From positions 3,950,501-4,014,500 of the forward strand of contig NC_080564.1 in the NCBI RefSeq assembly GCF_030253575.1: a stretch of 64,000 nucleotides of DNA, given 5' to 3'. The position numbers were made by a program, and so were the translations under genes. Under the pieces are notes generated by a model. It saw nothing but the letters and a program-made list of their open reading frames with translations, did not search any database and was not told the DNA's origin. Shown here piece by piece: positions 47,601 to 60,800 of the stretch; within the stretch, counting starts at the first letter, position 1, and every line of letters starts with the position of its first letter. The stretch comes from Rhododendron vialii. Taxonomy: Eukaryota > Streptophyta > Magnoliopsida > Ericales > Ericaceae.

Positions 47601-50600
47601 CTACCTAAGTGTCCAGCAATGATGACATAGCCATGGAGTGGTTAGACAAGTTTCATAGGCTTTGGAAGCCTAGACCAAAGGCTAAGGATAGCACGAGCAT
47701 CGAGAAGGCTTTTTGGTCGAAAAATAAGTGTCCTTGGTAGTTGGTAGTTCAAGGGTCATCTATGGTAGTTTGGTAGTTAAAGGGTCATCATGAATTAAGT
47801 GTTTGCATTAATATTCATTGATAGTTATAAGGGTCATCATGTATTTAGTGTTTGCATTAAACACATGCTAGTAGGTTCAATGTACGCATATATCTAGGTT
47901 CATCCTCACATCTTTTTGGATGTATTCATAAATTAGGTTCATTTCATTTAGAGTTCTAGGAATTCGATGAGTCTTTCCCATAGATTATAAATTGAGATGT
48001 AATCTTTCATTTGGAATAGAGTTGATTAATGAATTGAGTTTTACAAGGTTAAGGCCTTTGTAATTGGGGTTTGGGTTGCAGTCCTTCCTTGCAGAAATCG
48101 CCTAACCCTTGCGAGGGTGAAGCACCTCTATCTCTCTTTCTCTCTCGACTTCTTCTCTTCTCTCTTTTTTTCTACTTTGCGCACTTATTCAAGCAATATT
48201 CTTATTTCCCCACCCAAACCACCATGATTCCAGCTGTAGGCAGCAATACGCTAAGGGTTCTAAATCTGTCCAACATCAAGCAACCAGACTAGGACATTTA
48301 TTAGATTATGAATTCATCAGTACGAAATATGAAATTTCATGAAATTGTTGATGGTACTAGTCCCTTCTAGTGTTTTTTGGCTGTGAGATTCATTTCCTCT
48401 GTTTTGTGCTCACACTTGTATGCTTGCCAATTTCCACACATACAGATTGTATTTTTAAGGTCATTTTTTCCTGAAGGTACCGGGTGTTGCTCTTATATTT
48501 GGTCTGCGGAATGCCTTACTCCTCGAGTCTCCATCTGCATTTCAACGCCAATTTGCTAAATCTACAGAGGAAGGACGCCTGCACATGTCTGAAGCAGAAT
48601 GTAAGATGTTAAGAACGAAGAGTACGTTAGAAGCAGAGGAAGCAATGAAGTTCGCTGATGCGAATGAAAGTGAAGGAGATCAAAATGGGGGGACCCAGGC
48701 AATGAGAAAGGCGAATGATGGAGGAAAGAGAATTGGAGTTAAGGATAAAGTTCAGTTCAAGAGAAAGAAGGCTAAGGTCTGATCCACGATATCATCTTTC
48801 TTTTTCCTAGTTGCTCTCTTCATTCGCATTTGGTTGCTTTTGTTTCTTTGCTACCAGGGGTGATTACACTTGAACACCCATTGGGCTTTGCCCGGAAAGC
48901 ACATCACCCCATGTGCTAGATTGACGGAAGGGCAACATTTCACAATTATAAGTGGGTGGCTAAAGTAGGATTTTCGCAGAATTACAAGAGTTACTGAGTG
49001 ATTGGCCCGATAAGGTAACTAGGATACAGGTATTGTCCGTATCGGTGATACATGGATCTTGAATGGATTCACACCCAGGAGTATCTGCTGCACGTCCTTC
49101 TCAATAGAATTGAGTGACACCCTGTTTGGACTTATTATTCAAAGATAGTCTACAAAATGGATCAAATCACAGGGAAAATAGAGTATCCAAGTGTCTAATT
49201 TGAAGGCAGGGGCATGATACATCCTTGCCCTTACCCTTGGGGAAATAGATGGGTCAATGTATCACACTACATTCATGATATAATGCAAAAGGTTATAATT
49301 CTATTCAGCTTCCTCTATTGAAAATGTTGATAACTGGATGATGGCATTCTTTCTTTTGCCATTCAAAAGGCTATGTGTAGCTATTGATGAAGTTGATGAT
49401 CAAATCTTTAAGAGTTGCGAAATGTATGGAGGTATGCACTTTTTAATGTTTTGGTTCTTACTTACTCCATTAACTAAGTCATTACTACAAATTTTCATGA
49501 GTTGAAGAAAAGTTTGATGTTGTGTTTATAGTGGACTGACTAAGCCGTTGGAGAAGCAATGTTTGGTCCAATAGTCTCATATTTGTAGGCATGAATCATT
49601 GTAAAAGTGGTGATCCTATATTTCATCCCAAGCCAAAGGGAAGGAGAAAAACAAATGGACCAGCAAACTTGCTACTTTTCAATCCTTTATAAGGTGACAG
49701 TCCTAACATTCACGGGTTTACTTTCTTGGAATTTGCAGGGTCCAAACCCACTCTCATGTAAGAAGAAAAAGAATCTTGGGCTTCCGACTTTTGTTTCTAA
49801 AAGTGTGAGTTATTCGATTTACATTGTTTTTGATTTCTCATTCGATTCAGTCAACCTTCCCTTTTCCAAAATTTTCTTCCCTTTTCCAAAATTTTTATCT
49901 TGTTATTGAACATTGAGGGCTATAATATGACATTTGGTGATCCTTGGCCCAATGATGGGTTGTGCTGTTGTAGCATTTCATAGAGGGGCTTCATTGAGAT
50001 TTTCTTGGGGGTTTTATAGAAGAACTTCTTTCATAATATAAACACACCTTCCATGATAGTACCGGGAAAAAAGGTATTCCGATGCCCAAACCCAGACAAG
50101 CGAAATAAAAGAGTAAAATAAAGCTACTGTACTATTCATAGGGTCTAAAAGAAAGGCTTAAGGGCTCTTTTTGATGATCTTGATGGAAGGCTGAAGCATT
50201 TCTAAGACCGTGTCTGGACTCCTGACACTAGCCCGAGGAACTTTGGTAATCCTGCAAAAGGTCAGCTTTTGCGCTAATGATAAAATATTCTCCAGTTGGG
50301 GTTGATCTGCATAAGTTGTATGCTGAGAACTAGTAGCTTCAATACCAGATGATAGGTAGAAAGGGGCAATTTTGAAATGGGACAATGAATGTGAACTGTG
50401 ATGTCCAATGATAATGTCCATTATTTAACTGGGAAATGGGCGTGGGAACACGGATCTGTATTCTATCCTCCAAATACTGCTTAATCAGCATATCTGTGGT
50501 AGTTAACCATCACAAGTTGAAGAAACGTTCCCTAATGTTTTGGTTCCTCGCCATGCCATTGATGTTTATTGTCCTAAATGCAGGAAAGCAATGATGGCAG

Positions 50601-50679
50601 TGAAACCGTAAGAAGCAGGAGCAACAAAAAAAGGAAAAGATCACGTAAGGGAAAAAAGCTTGAAGCGACAAATGGTTAG
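44622..50679 (+). CDS. UTP23: rRNA-processing protein UTP23 homologue
   Basis: Nucleolar small-subunit processome factor with a PIN-like fold, needed for early pre-rRNA cleavage in yeast. Exons: 44622-44812, 44927-45007, 45178-45298, 48477-48776, 49739-49804 and 50584-50679. All joins are in phase, giving 284 residues. Key segments: KKQKRHRRTVRFFTTCFGFR, PFKVLCDGTFIHHLL, ADSALSNILGGAVKVFTTR, CVLAELKSLGEPYSESLKAA, CDHEKRKSAVACMMEVIGEK, NPEHFFLATQDADLREKLQE, VPGVALIFGLRNALLLESPS and FQRQFAKSTEEGRLHMSEAE. The C-terminus is lysine/arginine-rich (KGPNPLSCKKKK, SNKKRKRSRKGKK), as in the family. The ATG directly follows a potential 3' splice site. Retention of intron 4 would add one residue after KKAK and stop at 48782. 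Intron 3 (45299-48476) carries an antisense LINE. No coding lesion. Confidence 0.93.
45819..47249 (-). mobile_element. 5'-truncated L1-type LINE, antisense in UTP23 intron 3
   Basis: A 411-codon open frame (47217-45982) continues upstream in frame to the truncation point as GRALLIQSVLFSIQVYWST, the end of the reverse-transcriptase/maturase-like region of plant LINEs. It then contains the zinc-binding RT-associated domain (CCLCQDEEESHHHLFFDCSY) and TVYGLWQERNSRIF. The 3' end is a poly(A), seen as a T run at about 45817-45835 on the plus strand. A 9-bp target duplication AGAATAGTT flanks it (45810-45818 and 47250-47258). The 5' truncation removed the endonuclease and catalytic RT motifs, so it is immobile. 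The intact frame indicates a young insertion. Confidence 0.92.
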
Positions 50680-51228
50680 CAGTTCTTGGAATATTTTCTG
50701 CTATTCTTGGAAAGGCAGTTAAGTTATGGGATGCAGTCATGGTTTTGAGAATTTTGGTAAACTAGATGTTTTTCCCGTCACTTAGGTGTTAGGTCCAAGG
50801 ATTATGCCCAGGATGCTATACTTAATTTTGTACGGATTTATCGTAATGAATGAATGAAGGTTTTTTTATTATTATTTTTTATCTAAATGAAAATGAAATA
50901 AAAAAGAACAGGAAGCTTGTACTCAAATGTGGTTCAGGATCCATAATCAAATTGATGGGGGAAGGGTCTCCTTAGAGGTTTCTGTCACATCTTGATAATC
51001 ATGCCCATATTAACACTTGAATCTTAAGAGTTAGGATTAATGACAGCCACGGGGGGAACCAGGACCGCCTGTGCCTTTAATTTGGAAGATATTATATTTG
51101 CTTACTAGAAAAGAACTTCCCATCGGAGAGAGCCATTGAAGGTGGCATGGCATGGGAAGGGACGTGGATGGTTCTTGCCTAGAAGTTCGAGTATTACAGC
51201 CTTAGGTGCATATTCCCCTTCTAGTGCA

Positions 51229-51279
<51 letters not shown>

Positions 51280-53500
51280 GCACACACACGCACATGCACA
51301 CAGGGATGAGAATCTCGCCCTAAACCGGTAGATATCTGAACCGATTTGAAACAATGGGGAAGATTTTTACCCAATTTTTAAATCAGGGGTTTGGTTTTGA
51401 TTTTTAATATGAAAAAATGAGTGGGTTTCGGTTCGGGTTTGGTTTTATACACTATCAGCACCAAAATCCAAACCCGAACTGTAATATATTCTCACAAATG
51501 CACATATGTATATGTGCATAAAATAATGCACACACACATGGCACCAAGTATATATGTGTGTCTATGCACACTTAACCACGTTCGGGGAAAGATTAACCTG
51601 TTGCCAAATGCCAACCCTACAGGTCTCTCTATATCTCTCTCTCTCTCTCTCTAATCTTTCAATTTTTTTTTTTTTTGATCCGCACTCTAATCTTTCAATT
51701 CACTGTTGTGTTTTTCTTCTCTGGGTTAACGTTGTTGAATACAGTTTAGAATGTCACAAATTTTGTTCCATCTGGGACACTTCAGCTGGAAAAACCAAAA
51801 CAGTTCATGCCTCTAGATTTGTGGCTTCTTTTGGCTCATTTGGGTACTCCTTCACTGGTCCTCTTCAGTCAATTTGAGACATATTTCTTTATTTCTTCTG
51901 TCACTTCATAATACATTTCGGACTTTGGAATCATCTTATATACTGATCGAAACTAGGAATCCTTCTTTTATCTTTCTTCTTTTGTTTTGGTTTCTCTTAT
52001 TTCCTTATTTCAGCCATGATTTTGTTTGCAAGTTTAGAGAACCCTTGCAATGCCATCTCTACACCATCGCTACAATTCAGATCTATACCGATAGTCACCC
52101 CTGCATGAGAAATGGGCTGTGGAGTAAACGTGTCCAATTTTCAGAGTTATTTCAGGTTTTCACTTGAATCCTTCTTGTATCTCAGTAGATGTATTTTTTG
52201 GGGTAGTGAGTCTAGTGACTACATTAATGAGGGGAGAAGGCAAGGCGTGTTTCAAAAAAAAGGGCGCACCTGGTTTACGAAGCTCCTGCATATGGAGAGT
52301 TTGGAGTGGAGGAAGATTGATGTATGTAGTCTTACCCTTACCTTTACCTGCAGAGATACTCCTTTCGTGATCCGAATCCGTGCTAGGTCCGCCTTCTAAT
52401 GTTAGGTCTGTATGAAATGGAAATCATCCTTCTAATTTCAAGTCGTCTTGAAGACCCAGAAAAAGGAGCTATTATTTGATGGTTATGATGCGTGACTTGA
52501 CGCTTCAACTTTCTCAATATGTAATAACTACTTTACATATTTGTGTGAGGTGTTACTCGTGCACTTAGTCGCGGAGGCCGCTACTTTTCTTTCATTCTAT
52601 CTTCCATTCTAAGATATGGATCTTGAGTGTTTAGCCTACGATTCCTTACGACATTGATTCTGGCTATAAATTAAAAATTATTGGTATAGCTGTTATGGAA
52701 GTAGAACGATTAGAACCTGAGAGATTGTCAAGAATGAGATCTATTCAATGTCGCACCTTTATTCGAATCTTTTATTCGCGTCATGTTTTATTGTTATTCG
52801 TATTTCGTCATAAAATAAGATGAGTCCAAGATTTTTTACGACTCGGGTACAAGAATCGCAAGATGTGTTTTTCTTATTATACGTAGTTTTTTGGTAACTA
52901 GAACCGCAAGGTGTTTGTCAAATCAAGGAAACTCATTTGTGAACTTCGTCCATTTATAAAATCAGTGCGAGTAATTCTGTATTATTAGATATCATAAGTA
53001 AAGATAGCCAAATCCATTCCAAGTTATTACACTTGAAACGGATTTGACTATCTCTAGAATAAATAAGGCGTGTGAATGGTGCCTCACCCGGAAGTGACCG
53101 AGGAACTGTATTTTGGAGCAAGGAAGGGCGAGACTGATGCATCAGCTCAAGGCAACCTAGATTATAGTATCATTGTTACCAATATGACATTTTGTGTGCG
53201 TGATGAAAGTTGAAATTTTGTGTCTTCCGCTTTGATCGTATTGAATATTTGATGACCAAGTCTTTGCCATTGTCATGGTGATTCCCTCTCGCGTGCGTGT
53301 TGTGGATGTACTAGTAAGGTGAGGTGTAAGTTCCTTATTTATGGTTGGCTAATTCCGTGACGTTTCTTTGTAATTGAAATACTTTGTCATTGCTAGTTAG
53401 TTGTTTTACTGTTGGAGTTGGAGTCTAGCTAGTAAGCAGAGCCTAAGCCATAGCGGATTGAAGATTCAGAACAATGAGAGAATTCAGATGCAACAAGGTT
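50680..53500. other. Spacer downstream of UTP23
   Basis: Contains (CT)n at 51234-51273 running into (CA)n, and a second (CT)n at about 51624-51651. Between 51300 and 51480 CCGATTTGAAAC / GGTTTCGGTTCGGG words resemble the interior of hAT-like elements elsewhere in the window. No gene recognised. Confidence 0.4.
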
Positions 53501-53690
53501 AAATAGGTCGCTCAAGCAACATGGAAGGACCGCTTGAGTGAGCTGCCCATATTCTAAATAGGTCGCTCAAGCAACCTGGAAGGACCGCTCAAGTGAGCTG
53601 CCCATGTTCGTATTCCAGCGAACTTCAGAGAGTATCAAAAGTTGGCTCAAGCGAGCTTTGGAGACCGCTCGAGCGAGCCATGCCAGGTCA
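53501..53690. repeat. 55-bp tandem duplication and palindromic GCTCRAGYGAGC motifs
   Basis: AAATAGGTCGCTCAAGCAAC...GTGAGCTGCCCAT occurs at 53501 and 53556. Six related 12-bp words (GCTCAAGC, GCTTGAGTGAGC, GCTCAAGTGAGC, GCTCAAGCGAGC, GCTCGAGCGAGC) lie within 190 bp. Such words are common in plant LTR-retrotransposon sequences, but no LTR boundary was found. Confidence 0.6.
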
Positions 53691-54094
53691 GAAAATCTAT
53701 TTAAAGCGTGTTATTCATTCAGAATGATGCCCTGCGCAGCCACAGCGTTTCTAGAGGGAGAAAAAGTTCGTGAGCTCTATAGAAACACTTGTGGGTCGAT
53801 TCCTTGAGAGATTCGACGAGGTCATAGAACCTATATGCTGACATACTCTCTCTCAAAAGGTAGTCTGTTCATCTTCTACATATGGAGGAGTTCTTTGAAG
53901 GAGTTTAAAGGCAATTGGAGGTTGATCTAAAGGAGGAGTCCTGCGTCTAGATCAAAATCGAGGAGTCGAATACGAAGGAGCATCTATTAGAACAGTTCAT
54001 GAGTGGTCAGCAAAGAGGTTCTTAGCCAATATCAAGGAGTCATAGCGTGGTTGTAAGAAACTCTTTATTTTTCACGTTTTGCGTATAGTGCTTT

Positions 54095-54328
54095 CTTCCC
54101 TCCCGTGATTTTCTCTCAATCTTGGGGTTTACCACATATATGTGTGTATCATGCTTGCTTCTCCATTTATTGCATTAAGTATCTAGCATAATCACATAGA
54201 TTAGGGTTTTTCTTCCCTCCCGTGATTTTTTTTTCTGTCTTGGGGTTTGCCACGTATGTGTGTGTATCATGCTTGCTTCTCCATTTACTGCATTAATTAT
54301 CTAGCATAATCACATAGATTAGGGTTTG
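54095..54328. repeat. 117-bp tandem duplication
   Basis: CTTCCCTCCCGTGATTTT...CTTGGGGTTTRCCACRTAT...TCATGCTTGCTTCTCCATTT...ATCACATAGATTAGGGTTT occurs at 54095-54211 and 54212-54328 with few differences. Non-coding spacer between two convergent genes. Confidence 0.88.
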
Positions 54329-54843
54329 ATTAAATTAGTTGGTTAATTTAATTTCTTCACTATAGTAGTAAATCGCAAGGCGATCCAATCTTCGTTTTTT
54401 CAAGAAGCACAGACTGCAAAGAGTAAAAAATAACTAGTACTAACAGCGGCAGGACCGGCTTGGGTATATCTTGACGATGTAGCTGTATCGGGACAGGACA
54501 GGACAGGAGCTCTTATCATACGTTAGATAAGTGTGACCCCACAATTCTGCTAAGATATCATAAAACCTCCAAATCATCTTGAGAAACAAATAAAATCTCT
54601 AGGGTTTAAGCATTACGCTGATAAAAATAGAGTAAGAATCCAAAAAAATCTATTCTGGTGATCCGGAGGTATCTTCGTGATCTAACTTGTGTAAAATTTC
54701 CTATTAGTTGAGAAAAAACGAATTGGGTTTCTTACCCCTACCCTTTTTCTCCTCTCGGGGATGTGAACAAAATCCCCGTGTAAGGTGTCGGTCTGGTTCA
54801 AGGAAGAACTCGGGAGTTAGATTCTCTAATCGGTACTACTCCA

Positions 54844-57800
54844 TTACATGAAGCAGTCCGAGGTTTGCATGCCATGTCTAGGAGTAGCAGCACCCTGTCT
54901 AGCTTTGAGGACAATCTCCTCTGTGGTGGTTCCGATGATGTCATTAGCGCTCTTCAAATCACTGCAATCATACCTTCCATTAGCATCCTGATCACGAAAT
55001 TACAGGTCAAAAAGGAGTCATAAGCACAGTTGTTATGGAAATCTGATTGGGAATTTAAAATTTGGTGGCAAAAATTACGGTCATTAGACTCATTATGTGA
55101 ATCATGTCTAACCTGTGTAACAATGCCTAATTTCTCCAACTTTTGAACTGCATCGTCCACGTCAAAATTACATGTCACACCAAATTCCTGTTTAATTAGC
55201 TCCTCGCACCGCTTGTCAAGATCCTGTTTCAGACCATCAAAACGACATTTGAGTAATGCTACAAAATTGCAAAAGTTACAAAAGAAAATAGGACATGTCT
55301 TCAACTTTTGAAAACCATTATAGTGGTCTAGTTAAGGTTTTTTTTCCCTCAATTATTTTGGTTTTTACTCCGAGATTTTGGTGAAAATTTAGTTATATCC
55401 CCTAAAATTTCTTTGAAAATGAAAGTTTAATTAACTTGTTTTTTTAAGGTGGACAATTGCAGTTGGAGCTAAGTTGGGAGATCAAGGATATTATATGAAA
55501 CACCATAAAAAGCAAAAGTCAAGTGGTGAACCAATTTTTTCTTCAAAGTGGTGGCAAACCAAAACTCTTGAACTTAGTGATCAATCCCTCGAATCTTGTA
55601 CTTGAAATGCAGTGAAGCTCTTTGTTGTTAAAACAAAATTTCTATTGGTAGAATTGATAGTTTGATACTATACTTCACACGTTTGTTACGAATGTTTGGG
55701 TCACATATGCTTTGCACCCAAGACGTAAAATCCCGTATCCGTCTCCCCACAACATGAGGGACAAGACATAGTGAAGTTGAGGTGAATTAGAAAAGAATGA
55801 ACCTTATGCATACCTGCCTAGTCGCTTTACCCTGTTCCATCAATATAAAGAATGAAATGATGACCTCTTTTACCTGCACAGTCAAATGATATGATTTTGT
55901 AAACATGTGAAAGCACGTCATTCCTTCCATCAAAGTTGAGGGACTAGTGATTATCCAATAACTGGCACTGATATCAGAAACAGAGCAAGTTATCCAATAA
56001 CCCAAAAAAGAAAGAACTTAGGCACGAATTCTGTAGGGTATGGCTTTGCGTTATAGATAATATCACCAAAAAGCGTCCTGTATGGATCAAAAGTAATTGT
56101 CAACCAAGCAAAATTATCTCAAAGTTTCTATTTTTTCATGTTATTACCGTGGGGTTGTAGAAGATCTGATTAGAATTTCATCAATTACTTGAACACACAT
56201 AACAAAGTGGTCAAAAGCTGTAACTACTCGGTTTGAACACCTACCCATCTACTGGAATGGCTATACGATTCTCATAGTTTTAGGGGGAAAAGTATTCCTA
56301 AGTGTCCATAGAAGATTAGCTCAGAGAAGGCACAAATTTATAGCAACAGACTACATACTTCCTGTTGAATCACTTCATCACACAAGTGAAGAAGAGTGCC
56401 TCTTCCACTATCGAGCTGGCTTTCATACATGGATCGCGTGATCAAGTTCTGATACGCAGTAAAGTTTTGCTGAAACCTGAAAGTGGTTGAGAAAACTTGG
56501 GCATGTTAGTAACTCATTTCAATGCAGACTTCAAAATCGAGAAACAGCCCAACTTTTGTAAACTCTAATCAAAACTGGTACGCATGTTGACCAAGTGAAA
56601 TACATATCGTAAGGCACCAGAGAAGGAAGAAAGAAATACACTTAACGAGAAGTATGTCTTTGCACAAAAGCCAATTACAGCAGAGAGGATTGGAGCAAGA
56701 ACTTTTATATTAGGTTTAGACTTATTAAGTGAGCCGACGACAGTGACCTGTAAAAAAAGACATGGTGGATATCAGGGTTATGATTGAAAACCAAACTGCA
56801 GTTAGCTCACAGAAATTTCTGGATACAACTTAACTGACCAGACCAATGATGGCAGAGACAAGGAACTTCACCCAATCCATTGGAGTTAAACTCGGATTTT
56901 TCTTTTCAGGCTGCATAAGGAGACAGTATAAACAATACATCTTAGCATAATATAGGCGAGAGGGAGGGAAAAAAAACTACTTTGGAAAAGGAGGCCAGAG
57001 AAGTTTGAACTGACAGAGGGAAGCAAATGAACTAACAAGAACTATGTCCATATCAGCCATTGGAATCTTTTTGAAATGCCTCACATAAATTCCCCTATCC
57101 GATTCTTTTTTTGATTTGGCCCGCCTGCAGAGTCGTTGGTATGTTTAATGTCAATGAATTGTTTTCCAATATCTTTGGCACATGTGAGGTAACATAAGAA
57201 ACATTGCTCTCCAATGCAATTAATTTGCCCTCAAAATGTTTTCAGGTTCCTTCAATGAAGAAGCCAACTCTACCAGCACAAAGAAACAAGAAACTTGAAA
57301 AGAGGAATGCCTGAACTATTTTGAGATAATATTGGGTGCAAATATGATGAGTGATTATAGATAATATTCTTTTCAAATATGATAGTCCTAATCACTGTCA
57401 AAAAAAGTATGATGGTTCTAAACAATATCTAGAATCATACTTCAAGATATAAGATGAAACATCATCTACCTGTAAACAACAATGATTCTTTCAAACGTTG
57501 GTTCTTGGATAGTGATCTTGCTCACCAATTTACTGATACTGTGGGCAACCAATAAGAATGTTAAAAACTAGTACTAGCAGTGACCGATTCTGGGCAGGCA
57601 ACTTGAAGAAAATGAAGACTCATGGAAGGTTTCAACACTCAATTGTCAAGTATTTTAACAATATCTCGAAAAAACAGATAACCTGAGTTTCATGTTTTCT
57701 ATACGGATACGTTCAACAAATAGGTCATCTTGCTCTGTGTCAGTGATAATTTCATCGGGTCCCTGTGTATCTTTACCAAATCGTGCATACGACTTTCTAT

Positions 57801-60800
57801 ATAAAAGACGTTTGAGCCTGCAAAGGAAAAGAAAACCATGCGCTTGTGAATTAATTTTGAAGCTTGGATGTACTTACATCATGAATCAAACTCGCTAATC
57901 TGGAAACTTAACCAATCAAGGAACATAACTGGCATTCCTTTGGACAAAGCTATACTATCTGTACTGCTAATTCAGTTCTCGATAACCATTAAGAAAACAT
58001 AATGGAAGTTTCCGAAGGTTATCACCATGAAAAAGGTGACATTTCATGGGTTTTAGTTGTTCTAGCCAATAGTGATTCATGTAATTAATGAGCACCTTAA
58101 AGTCTTCACTCCAATAATTTCCCAAAGAATGAAATTGGCTGATATTCTGACGATACTTGGTATAGATATCATTATGGAGAAGTTGATCGTTGAAATGATT
58201 ATTAATACAACAAAAGTACAAGCTATCACAAAATCATGAAGTGCAGCCAATTTACTGCTTACCCTGTCATCCTCAAAAAGCATCTCCATAAACGTGCAAG
58301 GATTGTATTTATTTTATGTTTGAAAAAGTAGCCAGTTGTATGATGAAGCCCAAAGCCCCTTCTGAAGATTATGTACTGCAAGTAAATGCAGATCTAAATT
58401 AGTTTTGCGATAGAATGCATGACGGAAAAATGAACATAATTTTAAGAGTTCTGGTGTCATTGTATATTCAATTGAACTTTATCTACTAGACATTTGTTGT
58501 TGAATCATTAATGGCTCAAAACAACGACGAGGTCATGTTCATAGCTCTACTCAACTTTATAAGCTACTACTTTAGTTTGAAAACGCAAAATGTCGTACAA
58601 GACATACAAAATGCATGTAATGGTTGAACCTAAAAATATTTTACCCAAATCTGTGTCATATCACGTAGAAAGTAGAGAGACAGGATGATTCATCTTGCGA
58701 ACTCCAGAATTATGTAAGTAGTGAATAAATAGACTCACAGTACAGACACTAAACAAAGCATTCAATACAACCATGACAAAAAAAATGCCCACATTTCATA
58801 TGCCATGCCTGAATTAAGAGATAACAACAGATTTCATGGGTACATTTAGAAAGTAACTAGCATAACTAGACTACCAATCAACCTGCAATCTTCTAAGATT
58901 TAAATCACTACCTTGTCAGCAAAGGCTGGAAGATTTTCATGAGGATGCTTCATAAAATACTTCTGCAAAAGCTTTTTGTCAATCTACGTTCAGAAAAGAC
59001 AAAATACGGTATCAGATTATCAGTATATGTGAAAAGCACTCTAAATCCGGAGCAATATCAAAAAAATCTCTACACGTGCCATGCGTGTCCATACAGACAT
59101 GCTACAGTGAGAAATGTTTACCTAGATACATTTATCTGCTACATACCTTAGATTCATCAACTTTGTTTACCTAGATACATTTATCTGCTACATACCTTAG
59201 ATTCATCAACTTTGATAGGAAGAGTAAGCAAATATTGGGCAGAAGCTGCAAGATTAATTTCTTCGTCAGTTGTCATCTTGAAATTGCTCTTGTCCATTAT
59301 CTACATGAAAGAAACAATGAAAAAATGAGGAAGTATTCTCTACAAGTATACGTCGAAGGTAACAAATATGAAACTAGAAGATATAATTCTGGCACTACAA
59401 AGTCGTGGGAGTAACATACTAAAAGATTCTATTAGTCTTGCAAACCATAAGGTGTATTAAGTACTAAGTAGGACATAAATCCAAGTAAAGGGTAGAGGAA
59501 TATCTTTAAGTAGCCAATTATGAAGGAAAAGGCAAGAATCCACCTTTAAAATGATGTTAAACCAATACTAGCTAATAACTATTGTATACCTTCAAGCAGA
59601 AAAATCTATCTACTAAAGAAATGAAATACAGTAGGAGTGATCATGGTCCAGATTGGTTCGGTTTTGTAGTGAACCAAAAACTAAACCAATACCTATGGAT
59701 TATAAATTTTGAGAACCAAACCAATCCATAAAATTCATAAAACCTAACCAATCGAGACCTTTAAGATACGGATCGGTTTAGGTTTTGAATCACGGTTTGC
59801 TTAAAGTTAAAATATAAATTTTATACACGATTTGAAGTATTCAAAATGGCATAGATAAGTAAAACCAAAACTTATATTTAAACTTAAATTTCTATTGAAA
59901 TCACCAAAACTCATCAAAATCAACCATCACCAAAACTCGTGAACTAATAGAATTTTAGAGCAATTACTATTCGCAGTAAAGGAATGTAGCGATGAAGTGG
60001 AGTACTAAATTAGAAAGTCAATTCATCATGGCATAACCTATGTTTATTGGTGTATCTATATTAAATTAAAAAATAGATAAATGCATATATACGGTCCGGA
60101 TCGGTTTGGAACTGCAACCGTTAATGTAAATCCACAAACCAAACCATATAACTCGGTTTTGAATTTTTTAAAACCCAGACAAAACCACACTACTTAAAAA
60201 CCAAACAAAATAATTCGGTTTGGATTGGTTTGGAATGGATTCACGGTTTAACGGATTATTTGCTCACCCCTAAAATCCAGGGTGGGGATACATAAATTTC
60301 TATATGAAAAGAACCCTTAGAAACAAAAGAAAATCATGGAGTTGGCTTGGTCCTTTGCTTTTAGAGAAGGACACGCTGCTTGCCACTTGTGGTGTATGAA
60401 GAAGATACCCCTCAATTTCATATCCAGTATAGATCACTAGATAAAAACATAGATAACAATTAAACTGCAAAATGAGCCAAGTTACAGTTCAAACCCAAGC
60501 CCTTATATGCCGAGGGGGGTTAATGATTTGCTCTTAACGATTTTCAAGGGAATTAACAACCAATTAACAATTTAATCAACCAGGAATAACAGACATATGT
60601 CTAATAAAATGCCGGGGGGAATGACCTGGAATATGTATGTAAGGAAGTTTTGTTCAAGAATATCAATTTCCTCAGGAGTATAGTTCTGCTGCTCCAATTT
60701 CTCTGCCCCATGGATAGGGTCAAAGAGAGAGTACAAGTGCTACATATACAAAGTATAGGGAAATTAGATTAACAAATTGAGCTAAACATTAGGATTACCT

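Noticed and set aside
48585..48782. Separate 65-codon gene
   Set aside because: It is the end of UTP23 exon 4 read through the donor; the spliced continuation at 49739 matches the family better.
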